Source of the DNA: Candidatus Uhrbacteria bacterium
Lineage (GTDB): Bacteria > Patescibacteriota > Patescibacteriia > UBA9934 > GWF2-40-263
Direction of reading: 5' to 3'
Assembly (NCBI GenBank): GCA_016188495.1
Contig: JACPHU010000027.1
Coordinates: 1 to 36,469, forward strand
Length of the DNA stretch: 36,469 bases
Numbering within the stretch: the first letter of the stretch is position 1; every line of letters begins with the position of its first letter. Position numbers and translations under genes: made by a program. This document shows, one piece after another, positions 21,497-28,704 of this stretch. Under the pieces are notes generated by a model, which was not told where the DNA came from, did no database searches, and worked only from the letters and a program-made list of their open reading frames with translations.

Positions 21497-24109
21497 ATGT
21501 CTACACAAGAAACAATTCTTTTATTGGATGGGAATGCTCTTTTACACCGCGCTTGGCATGCGATTCCTCCTTTAACGACGAAAAAGGGGGTTGTGGTCAA
21601 TGCTGCCTACGGCTTTGCTATGGTGGTAGAAAAAATGCTTGAGACGTACAAACCTGATTACATGGCGGTTGCCTGGGACTTGCCTGGCAAAACCTTTCGA
21701 CATGAGCTGTACGAAGCCTATAAGGCTCAAAGGGAAAAAAAGGAACAAGAGCTTTATGACCAGATTCCGCTCATTCAGAATATTCTTGAGGCTTTCGGGA
21801 TTCCCAGCCTTCAGACTCCTGGGTTTGAGGCCGACGATATTATTGGAACTCTCTCTAAACAGGCAGCAGAAAGAGGATTAAAAACACTGATCGTGACCGG
21901 AGATTTGGATAGTTTGCAGTTGGTGGATGAAAACACCAACGTTGTCTTTTTTCAAAAAGGGATTAGTGAAACAAAGGTATATGACCCTGTATCGGTCAAA
22001 GAACGGTATGGACTCACACCGGATCAACTTATTGATTACAAAGCTCTTCGTGGAGATCCATCTGACAATATTCCTGGAATTGCCGGTATTGGGGAGAAGA
22101 CCGCAACGATGCTTCTTCAAGAATACGGAACCATTGAGGGAATTTTGGAAGCATTGGATCGGATCGAAGAAAAATATGCGAAAAAATTGCGCGGGCAAGA
22201 ACAGCTCATTACCCAGTCTCTTACATTGGTAAAAATTGTCCGTGATGTTCCTCTGGAATTTTCGTTTTCGTCCGCTGTGGTTGGCCAGCCAAATCTTGAA
22301 CAGCTGTTGCCTTTGTATCGAGAACTCGAATTTAGGACGTTGCTGAAAAAACATCATGATCATTCCCCTGTTTTAGAGAAAAAATCAAAGGAACCAAAAG
22401 CGGTTATTCAGATAACACGTGAGGTGCAGACGTTTGTCGATGCGTTTTCTTCTTCATCGACTCTGGGTGTTCTTGTGGCGCAACAGCCGGCAGATTTGTT
22501 TGGTGCGACGCTTGCTGCCGTGGCTTGTTCTGACGGAGTACAAACACTTGTTCTTCCCAATCCTTCAAAAGAGGCGTTAGAAAAAATAACTTCTCTTCTT
22601 CTCAAAACAGAAAAGGTCGTGAGTCATGATCTTAAACAACTCATGCATCTATTAGGGGCACCTCTTACGGGTGACTTGTTTGATACCATGATCGCTTCTT
22701 ATCTGCTTCATTCTGGCAGTCGCGCGCATGACCTGTCCGGCGTTGTTTTTCAATCGTTAGGTCGTTCTATTTCTGAAATTCCTTCTACGTTTTCAAAACA
22801 AAAGGAGTATGAACAGTTCGGTCAGATTGTCGCTATATTGCCGGAGTTGTCTGAAAAGATGGAAATACAGATGAAACAGATCGGAGCAGAAAAAGTGTTT
22901 GAAGAAATAGAGATGCCTCTCCTTTGTGTGCTCTATCGCATGGAAGTGGAAGGAATTGAGCTTGATACGGCAAGTCTTTCGGCTTTTTCTGTCACTATTC
23001 AAAAACGCATGAGGGAATTGACGGATGCGATCACGAAATTAGCCGGAGTGGAATTTAATCTCAATTCCCCGTCTCAGCTTGCGGATGTATTGTTTGATAC
23101 GCTCAAGATTTCCACAAAAGGCATTAAAAAAACTAAGTCAGGATTTTCTACAGCTGCTCCTGAGTTGGAAAAATTATGGGACGTCCATCCGATTATCCCC
23201 CTATTGAGTGAATATCGAGAGCTTTCAAAATTACAGTCCACGTACGTCGATACTCTACCAAAACTGGTTGATAAAGACGGTCGCGTTCATACGACGTTTA
23301 ATCAAGCCATTGCCTCCACTGGTAGACTTTCTTCCTCTGATCCGAACCTCCAAAATATTCCCATTAAGACAGAACTTGGACGTGAGATTCGCAAGGCATT
23401 CGTGGCTTCCCGAGGGAACATCCTGTTGGCAGCGGACTATAGTCAGATTGAGCTACGTCTTGCTGCTGTCATTGCTAAAGACGAACCGTTCATTAAAGCG
23501 TTTCAAGAAGGGGCGGATATTCATACGTGCACGGCTTCAGAAATTTGGGAAGTTGCTGAGTCAGAGGTGACTAAAGATCAACGACGGGCCGCTAAGGCTA
23601 TTAACTTTGGTATTCTTTATGGCATGGGACCGCGTTCCCTTTCACGTTCAACAGGTCTCACCATGAATGAGGCAAAGCGATTTATTGATCGATACTTTGA
23701 AATTCATCATGCCATTGCAAACTATTTGAATGAAACAAAAGTGAAAGCTCATCAAGATGGTTACGTGGAAACTCTTTTTGGTCGTAGACGATATTTGCCA
23801 GAAATTCATTCCGGAGTCCCTATGCTTGTTGCCTCTGCTGAACGCATGGCGATTAACATGCCTATCCAGGGAACAGAAGCCGATATTATTAAAATCGCGA
23901 TGTTGCGTGTTGACGGTTGGTTGAAGACAAGTGGATGGCCTGCGAAATTGTTATTACAGGTTCATGATGAGTTAGTTCTTGAGGTTCAAAAAGAAGCGAT
24001 AGAACCTGTAATTCTTGGGATACGAGAAATGATGGAAAGCGTGGCATCATTTGAAGTGCCGTTGGTGGTAGATATAGAAGTAGGAAAGAATTGGGGTGAA
24101 CTTAAATAG
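21497..24109 (+). CDS. polA: DNA polymerase I
   Basis: 870 residues from the ATG at 21497 (the listed start at 21479 would lie within the promoter). The 5'-3' exonuclease/flap domain (1-290) keeps its Asp cluster (LLDGNAL, FEADDIIGT, VTGDLDSLQLV) and the helix-hairpin-helix GIAGIGEKTA. The 3'-5' exonuclease-like domain (about 300-480) lacks the DxE motif (LGVLVAQQP stands in its place) and the second Asp (SHDLKQL), so proofreading is probably lost, as in Taq. The polymerase domain is intact: motif A DYSQIELR, motif B RRAAKAINFGILYG, motif C QVHDELVLEV. It repairs gaps and processes Okazaki fragments. The stop codon overlaps palindromic element F. Confidence 0.97.
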   Translation: MSTQETILLLDGNALLHRAWHAIPPLTTKKGVVVNAAYGFAMVVEKMLETYKPDYMAVAWDLPGKTFRHELYEAYKAQREKKEQELYDQIPLIQNILEAFGIPSLQTPGFEADDIIGTLSKQAAERGLKTLIVTGDLDSLQLVDENTNVVFFQKGISETKVYDPVSVKERYGLTPDQLIDYKALRGDPSDNIPGIAGIGEKTATMLLQEYGTIEGILEALDRIEEKYAKKLRGQEQLITQSLTLVKIVRDVPLEFSFSSAVVGQPNLEQLLPLYRELEFRTLLKKHHDHSPVLEKKSKEPKAVIQITREVQTFVDAFSSSSTLGVLVAQQPADLFGATLAAVACSDGVQTLVLPNPSKEALEKITSLLLKTEKVVSHDLKQLMHLLGAPLTGDLFDTMIASYLLHSGSRAHDLSGVVFQSLGRSISEIPSTFSKQKEYEQFGQIVAILPELSEKMEIQMKQIGAEKVFEEIEMPLLCVLYRMEVEGIELDTASLSAFSVTIQKRMRELTDAITKLAGVEFNLNSPSQLADVLFDTLKISTKGIKKTKSGFSTAAPELEKLWDVHPIIPLLSEYRELSKLQSTYVDTLPKLVDKDGRVHTTFNQAIASTGRLSSSDPNLQNIPIKTELGREIRKAFVASRGNILLAADYSQIELRLAAVIAKDEPFIKAFQEGADIHTCTASEIWEVAESEVTKDQRRAAKAINFGILYGMGPRSLSRSTGLTMNEAKRFIDRYFEIHHAIANYLNETKVKAHQDGYVETLFGRRRYLPEIHSGVPMLVASAERMAINMPIQGTEADIIKIAMLRVDGWLKTSGWPAKLLLQVHDELVLEVQKEAIEPVILGIREMMESVASFEVPLVVDIEVGKNWGELK

Positions 24110-24322
24110 AGACTTCTGTAAAAACGCGTCTTTTCGTTTTCCGGCCCATGGCCGGACCCGGCCTTCAGGCCGGGCACTGCGCCCGTCGACCCCACTCTCC
24201 CTATGTGAATAGGGTTCGTAGGGCTCGACCCGCCCGAATGAACGTTCGACGGTCGGGCGGGCAGCCCGTTCCTGTCTGCCGACAGGCAGGCAACGAAAAT
24301 CCATCATTTATACAAAAGTCTC
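24109..24322 (-). repeat. Long-arm palindromic element, copy F, diverged and reversed
   Basis: Arms GAGACTT-TGTA-AAA on the left and TTTATACAAAAGTCTC on the right are mostly complementary. Read on the minus strand the core is ATGGATT...AAGACG, with the helix next to it TTCGTT/AACGAA instead of GCCTT/AAGGC. The interior shares the CCCGCCCGACCGTCGAACGT stretch with copy A and the ACCCTATTCACATAGGGAGA hairpin with copy C. It lies between polA and holA. Confidence 0.65.
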
Positions 24323-24349
24323 CTTACAAAGGATTTTAGAGAAAAAAAT

Positions 24350-25327
24350 ATGCTGATTTTTGTTTACGGAGACGATACCTTTCGGGTACAAGAAAAAATT
24401 CATCAGATGACAAAGGCGTTTCGAGAAAAATTTGATCCGTCAGGATTAAATCTTTCAGAGTATTCCTTTGAAGGAACAAAAAAAGGAATGTTAGGTGAGA
24501 TTGTAGGCTCAGCTCGCTCGCTTCCTTTTTTTGGAAAAAAACGAATGATGATCGTGAAACAATTAATTTCTGAGGTGAAATCTTCTGATGTTCAAGCCTG
24601 GGTGAGCGGATTTACCGATCTTCCTGAATCGAACATCGTGATTTTTTGGGAGACGCTTGAGCCTAAAGCCTTAGAAAAGAAACCGTTATTTAAAAAATTA
24701 TCCGAAATGGCTGAAGTTCATCACTATACGTTTCCCCAACTTCAGGGCAGTGCACTCAACCAGTGGGTTCAAGCGCGTTTTAAGGAACGAGCTGGATTTA
24801 TTGAGATGAAAGCCTTGGTGTCCCTTGTTGAACGCGTTGGTTCTGATTTATGGCGCATGGATCAAGAAATTGGAAAGCTTGTTGGTTATGCCAACGGAAA
24901 ACCAGTCACTCTTGAGATGATTCAAAAACTCGTTCACGAAGATTTTGAAGGAAAAATTTTTACGCTTATCGACGCTATTTCGCAGCGCCGTCCTGTTGAA
25001 GCGATCCGTTTGTTGCAAGAAGAACGTTTGTCAGGTGCGGATGATCATTATTTGCTTACCATGCTTGGTCGACAGGTACGAATTTTATTAGGAATTCGGG
25101 CAATGCTGGAAGAAAATGCTCAAGTGAATAAGCAGGAAATTGCGCTAGCGTTGGGAATACACCCATTTGTTGCTCAAAAAGGAATGAGCCAGGTTCGCGG
25201 ATTTACGCTCAAACAACTAAAGAAGGTGCACGATTTGTTGTTTCAGTTTGATTATCAACTAAAAACAGGTGGTATTGATGCACAAATGGCCGTTGATTTA
25301 ACAACGGTCGAATTGATTCGGTCTTAA
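24350..25327 (+). CDS. holA: DNA polymerase III delta subunit
   Basis: 325 residues, the usual length of HolA. It opens with FVYGDDTFRVQEKI (the family's [YF]G-[DE]-x-[FL] strand), continues through the AAA+-like domains I and II without a functional Walker A, as normal for delta, and ends with the helical collar domain (from about residue 205, DAISQRRPVEAIRLL and LLTMLGRQVRILLGI). Delta wrenches open the beta clamp in the clamp loader. An AAAGGATT lies about 20 nt before the ATG. It follows polA, separated by element F, and is closed by a terminator. Confidence 0.92.
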   Translation: MLIFVYGDDTFRVQEKIHQMTKAFREKFDPSGLNLSEYSFEGTKKGMLGEIVGSARSLPFFGKKRMMIVKQLISEVKSSDVQAWVSGFTDLPESNIVIFWETLEPKALEKKPLFKKLSEMAEVHHYTFPQLQGSALNQWVQARFKERAGFIEMKALVSLVERVGSDLWRMDQEIGKLVGYANGKPVTLEMIQKLVHEDFEGKIFTLIDAISQRRPVEAIRLLQEERLSGADDHYLLTMLGRQVRILLGIRAMLEENAQVNKQEIALALGIHPFVAQKGMSQVRGFTLKQLKKVHDLLFQFDYQLKTGGIDAQMAVDLTTVELIRS

Positions 25328-25349
25328 TCTCTCGCATAATAGGTATAAT

Positions 25350-25379
25350 AAAAAAGAGATCCATACGGATCTCTTTTTT
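25350..25379. terminator. Bidirectional terminator between holA and rpsT
   Basis: AAAAAAGAGATCC and GGATCTCTTTTTT with ATAC loop. Confidence 0.92.
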
Positions 25380-25380
25380 A

Positions 25381-25650
25381 TTATGCGCTCAAGAGCGTAT
25401 GAAGTTTTTTCATGAGACGGGACTTGTAGCGAGCAACGGTATTCTGTTTAAAAACCTTCTTTTGAACAGCTTTATCAAGTTTTTTCCCTACAAGTTGTAC
25501 AAGATTTTTTGCATCGTCCATCTGTTTGCTTGTGAGAGCTTTTCGTACCTTAACTCGAAGCGAGTGGATTTCTGCTTTTATCACTTTATTGCGCTGAGCA
25601 TTCTTTTCGTTTTGGCGAAGAGCTTTTTTTGCATTGTTGAGCTTTGGCAT
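25381..25650 (-). CDS. rpsT: 30S ribosomal protein S20
   Basis: 89 residues from MPKLNNAKKALRQ; the ORF-track start adds 14 residues that do not belong to the family. Lys-rich three-helix bundle protein that binds the 5' domain and h44 of 16S rRNA. The conserved C-terminal segment KVFKQNTVARYKSRLMKKL matches bS20. It is monocistronic and convergent with holA. Confidence 0.93.
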   Translation of the reverse strand: MPKLNNAKKALRQNEKNAQRNKVIKAEIHSLRVKVRKALTSKQMDDAKNLVQLVGKKLDKAVQKKVFKQNTVARYKSRLMKKLHTLLSA

Positions 25651-25763
25651 AGAAAACAGAGGTGTTGAACCAGTGAATGTTGAGCTGTACATTAAGACCA
25701 GATTAGTATAGCGATCTTTTTTAAAATGTCAAAGGAATCATTCCTAAATGCGAGAATTTAAGA

Positions 25764-26915
25764 TTAATCGTCTTGTTCTTCTGCGTTTGAATAGACAAGT
25801 TCAAGCGGATCCATTTGTTTTCCAGAAATTCCTTCTGTCACGCGATAAATGTCCTTATCAATTTTTTTGAGTTCTCGAGAGGAAGCTGAATAGGCTCTAA
25901 CCGTTGTTTCAAGATGTTTCCCTAATTTATTATGGTGGTCTTCGTACGCTTTCATGTGTCGCATGAGATTTTCCGCTTGTTTTTGGATATCTTTGACAGA
26001 TTCCTCAATTTGAAGGGCTTTTAACCCTAAGATAACGGTTTGAAGGTAAGCAAAAAAGGACGTTGGAGAGACGATCATCACCCCTTTTTCAAAGGCGTAT
26101 TCAATGAGATTGCGTGAATTTACTTTTACTGTTCCAACGGTTTGACTAATAAGATTGTGATAAACCCCTTCTGCAGGAATAAACATGAAAGCAAAATTCG
26201 TCGTCCCTTTTTCGGTTTGAATATATTTGGATGTTTCATCAATACGCAATTTTACATCCGATTTAAATTCCTTTTCTAATTGTTCTCGACGTGTAGGGTC
26301 ATTTTCTACCGATATCCTATTGTAATTCTCAAGTGAAAATTTTGCGTCAATAGGTATCAACATTTCTCGAATGAAAATGACAGCATCAGGAATGAGAGAT
26401 TGTTTACTGTTTTCGTCTATTCCTAGTGGGTATTGCATTTGATACTGACCTGGTGGAAGGACTTGATTTAACAAGGTTTCAAGCCAATATTCCCCTAGAA
26501 TTCCTCTTTGTTTGGGATTTTTTAAAATATTTTCTAAGCTTTGAAGCTGTCCTGAAAAATTGAGGACTTGTTTATTGGTTTCATCCAGTTTTGTTAATTT
26601 TTCTGTCACATCTCGAATAATTCCAGAGGTATGGCTGAAATGTTTTTGAAGGGTTGAGGAAGATTCCTGCATGTTTTGAACAAGGCGTTCGTGCATGAGA
26701 TCTAATTTTCCTTCCATTTCTTTTCGTTGTGTGGTGGTTGTCTGCTGGATTTCCTTCCGAACATCGTTGAGTAATCCCAGAAGTTGTGGGTCAAAGGATT
26801 GAGTTTCTTGTTTTTTCCGTACAGATAAGTAAATGATCGTTACGATAGCTAAAAAGAGAGTGATGATAAGAACGAGTTCAGTAGTCATAGGTTTTGACGA
26901 TGTGTTTGTACTCAC
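25764..26915 (-). CDS. rmuC: RmuC-family protein (DNA recombination limiting)
   Basis: 383 residues from a GTG with AGAGG about 14 nt upstream; an ATG nine codons later is possible. One N-terminal transmembrane segment (about 12-28), a coiled coil (about 40-125), and the nuclease-like RmuC domain with GILGEYWLETLL, PDAVIFI, IPIDAKFSLENY and TTNFAFMFIPAEGVY, which follow the restriction-endonuclease-like core order (E...D...xDAK). RmuC limits inversions between short inverted repeats in E. coli, notable in a genome full of palindromes. TATACT with TG-C extension lies 20 nt upstream of the start. Confidence 0.93.
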   Translation of the reverse strand: MSTNTSSKPMTTELVLIITLFLAIVTIIYLSVRKKQETQSFDPQLLGLLNDVRKEIQQTTTTQRKEMEGKLDLMHERLVQNMQESSSTLQKHFSHTSGIIRDVTEKLTKLDETNKQVLNFSGQLQSLENILKNPKQRGILGEYWLETLLNQVLPPGQYQMQYPLGIDENSKQSLIPDAVIFIREMLIPIDAKFSLENYNRISVENDPTRREQLEKEFKSDVKLRIDETSKYIQTEKGTTNFAFMFIPAEGVYHNLISQTVGTVKVNSRNLIEYAFEKGVMIVSPTSFFAYLQTVILGLKALQIEESVKDIQKQAENLMRHMKAYEDHHNKLGKHLETTVRAYSASSRELKKIDKDIYRVTEGISGKQMDPLELVYSNAEEQDD

Positions 26916-27012
26916 GTACTATTGTGTCGCCTCTTAGTATAGCAAACACGATGTAACTCTTCGCCTTTTATCGTATAAGTTCCTTCTGTAATATTTTACG
27001 ACACTTATTTAT

Positions 27013-27244
27013 GAGATCTCTCAAAACTCGATGAGATTGCCTTGAACGTCATGCCGAAGGCAGATCCGCCTCTGGCGGAGGCTGTCCGCCCGGACTCATG
27101 TCCATTCGGACGGGCTATCTCTGAAAACGTACCCAAAATGTACGTTGACCCTTCGATAAACTCAGGGTCAGTCTGAGTTTATCGAAGACTGAAGAGATAG
27201 CTGGGCGCCCGTGAAAGGCAAGATCGCGAGTTTTGAGAGATCTC
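27013..27244 (+). repeat. Long-arm palindromic element, copy E, leader of tRNA-Arg(CCU)
   Basis: Arms GAGATCTCTCAAAACTCG and CGAGTTTTGAGAGATCTC are exact 18-bp complements. Core ATGAGATT-GCCTT-GAA / TGA-AAGGC-AAGATCG is unchanged. The apex has been split: after GAACG come about 150 nt of several palindromes (including TGACCCTTCGATAAACTCAG, shared with the element at 8862), and then GGGCGCCCG resumes. The element ends 4 nt before the tRNA. Confidence 0.85.
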
Positions 27245-27248
27245 CAAT

Positions 27249-27324
27249 GTCCTTGTAGCTCAACTGGATAGAGCGGCAGCGTCCTAAGCTGAGGATGGGG
27301 GTTCAAGTCCCTCCTGGGACACCA
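27249..27324 (+). tRNA. tRNA-Arg (anticodon CCU)
   Basis: Acceptor GTCCTTG/CTGGGAC (one U-U mismatch), D-arm GCTC/GAGC, anticodon loop GTCCTAA (CCT), T-loop TTCAAGT, CCA encoded. Reads AGG. It resembles tRNA-Arg(UCU) at 14712. Confidence 0.93.
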
Positions 27325-27410
27325 CCCTACACTCTGGCTGTGTATTTCAGAGCCATAGTGTAGGGTGTCACCCATAGCCTCACAGGCGACGGGTGGCGTA
27401 AGTTTAAAAA
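27324..27410 (+). other. Hairpins after tRNA-Arg(CCU)
   Basis: ACCCTACACT/AGTGTAGGGT (27324-27333 with 27357-27366) encloses TGGCT/AGCCA; a second hairpin CACCC...GGGTG contains GCCT/AGGC. There is no clean U-run, so they may be processing or weak termination structures. The first starts on the tRNA's final A. Confidence 0.5.
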
Positions 27411-27411
27411 T

Positions 27412-27427
27412 TGTTTCATGTGAAACA
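27412..27427. promoter_or_regulatory. parS-like site 1
   Basis: TGTTTCATGTGAAACA matches the common parS 16-mer TGTTTCACGTGAAACA at 15 of 16 positions. It ends one base before the ATG of the HAD gene. Confidence 0.5.
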
Positions 27428-27428
27428 T

Positions 27429-28097
27429 ATGTCAGATTTCAATCCGAAAGAAGTTGGTTTCCTGGTTGATATGGATGGTCTTCTGATTAATTCTGAAAAA
27501 ATTGCTCATGAAGTGTTCCTTACACTGTGTAATCAGCACGGAGGTCACTTCAATAAAGAGATTCATTCAAATATTCTTGGGACAGAAAGTGAATTTTGGT
27601 CTAATTATGTTGTTGATCATTGTAAACTTGATATAAATAGCGAAGTTTTTCTTCATGATTTTTATCAAGTCTACAGAGAAATTCTTGATCAGAGAATTGC
27701 TTTGATGCCCGGAGTAAAAGAGTTTTTAGATTGGATTTCAATTAAAGGATATGAAAAGTGTCTGGTCACAAGTTCGGGAAAAGAAAATACTCAAAAAAAT
27801 CTTAAAAAGGTTGGCTTAGATGAATATTTTTTCTATAGAATTACCGCCGATGTTACTTCTCGTGGGAAACCGGATCCAGAGCCCTATCAGTTAGCTGCAT
27901 CCTTGATTAATCGTGATTTAAAATAGTGTTTTGTTTTAGAAGATTCACCCAGCGGAACATTGTCTGGATCCACTGCTGGTTGTACCGTTATTGCGATACC
28001 AACCGAATTTGTACAGAAAGATCGTTTTAATAAGGCAAAATTTATCCTTTCTCATATTAATGAAGCGATTCCGCTTCTTGAAAATATGGGCCTGTAG
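27429..28097 (+). pseudogene. HAD-family hydrolase interrupted by an in-frame TAG
   Basis: Beta-phosphoglucomutase/GS1-like HAD: motif I VDMDGLLINSE, cap domain about 20-90, motif II CLVTSSGK, Lys motif SRGKPDPEPY. The ORF-track product stops at LINRDLK with TAG (27924-27926), but the same frame reads on without a shift as CFVLEDSPSGTLSGSTAGCTVIAIP..., which is exactly motif IV (ED-S-x-x-G) and the family's C-terminus, ending with ENMGL and TAG at 28095-28097. Full length would be 222 codons, normal for the family. The final stop lies inside tRNA-Ala. Without readthrough the product lacks the metal-binding motif and should be inactive. The start ATG at 27429 directly follows the parS-like palindrome. 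Confidence 0.85.
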
Positions 28098-28163
28098 CTC
28101 AGTTGGTAGAGCGTTGCATTCGCATTGCAGAGGTCAGGGGTTCGACTCCCCTCAGGTCCACCA
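28088..28163 (+). tRNA. tRNA-Ala (anticodon CGC)
   Basis: Acceptor GGGCCTG/CAGGTCC with the alanine identity pair G3-U70, anticodon loop TTCGCAT (CGC), T-arm AGGGG-TTCGACT-CCCCT, CCA encoded. Its first 10 nt overlap the end of the HAD reading frame. It has no long-arm element in front, unlike the other three tRNAs. Confidence 0.96.
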
Positions 28164-28165
28164 AA

Positions 28166-28195
28166 AAATATCAGAATTATTCTGATATTTTTTTG
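28166..28195 (+). terminator. Terminator after tRNA-Ala
   Basis: AAATATCAGA and TCTGATATTT with ATTAT loop and T-run; it abuts parS-like site 2. Confidence 0.9.
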
Positions 28196-28209
28196 TTTCA
28201 CATGAAACA
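28194..28209. promoter_or_regulatory. parS-like site 2
   Basis: TGTTTCACATGAAACA is the exact reverse complement of site 1 and likewise one mismatch from parS. The sites are 782 bp apart. Confidence 0.5.
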
Positions 28210-28378
28210 AAAAAAGTTAGAGATATTGGGTCGTAGTTTGAATGCGTATCTTGTCTTTGTTAGACGGTTTCGGTGTATCAAAAGTTTTTATTATGTAGAT
28301 CCACAACACTTAGCTCGGTGCGTAATTTGTTTATACATGAATTTATCGGGATGTGCTCTATCTATTGTAAGTTTATAG
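28202..28378 (+). CDS. Doubtful 59-codon ORF
   Basis: An ATG within parS-like site 2 opens a short frame (MKQKKLEILGRSL...). No Shine-Dalgarno, no family, unusual composition for the region. Listed because nothing else occupies the space. Confidence 0.15.
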   Translation: MKQKKLEILGRSLNAYLVFVRRFRCIKSFYYVDPQHLARCVICLYMNLSGCALSIVSL

Positions 28379-28704
28379 AGTGGTGAAATGATTGGATTCA
28401 CAAAAATTTTTTTTCGAAGGATTGTCATTAAATGCTGTTGGATTGTCGCGAGAATTACTTACCTCCAAAGCAGGCTCATAAGTATCGATTTTTTTACTTT
28501 AAAGTATCATTTTTGTCTAAACTAGTGTAGCCAAATATGGTTATTGTGGATAATTTTTCTTTTTTCGAGAGAATTTTTACTTTTTTTCGTAAATTTTAGT
28601 CCAATGACTGTTTTTTAGCTTTATTTTTTTAGCTAAAATTAGATAAAAAATGGATTGACGACATTTGGTATTCATGCTATACTACTGTTGTAAAGGTTAA
28701 AGAT
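28379..28704. other. AT-rich intergenic region with one DnaA box
   Basis: No gene seen. It contains TGTGGATAA (28545-28553, reverse of TTATCCACA), the 12-bp palindrome TTTTAGCTAAAA around 28627-28638, and the promoter of the surface locus at its right end. Confidence 0.5.
28655..28683 (+). promoter_or_regulatory. Promoter of the surface-protein locus
   Basis: TTGACG (28655-28660), 17 nt, TATACT (28678-28683); the best sigma-70-type promoter in the window. ATG follows after 21 nt. Confidence 0.75.

Noticed and set aside
9741-27244. CRISPR array from the repeated sequences
   Set aside because: Copies are kilobases apart, differ in length and arms, and there are no regular spacers or cas genes.
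14580-27244. Elements as simple rho-independent terminators
   Set aside because: No U-run follows the outer stem, three copies precede tRNA genes, and separate good terminators exist nearby.
27429-28097. Genome-wide recoding of TAG as a sense codon
   Set aside because: TAG ends polA, the 30617 gene, the 5220 gene, pnp and this same HAD frame in sensible positions.
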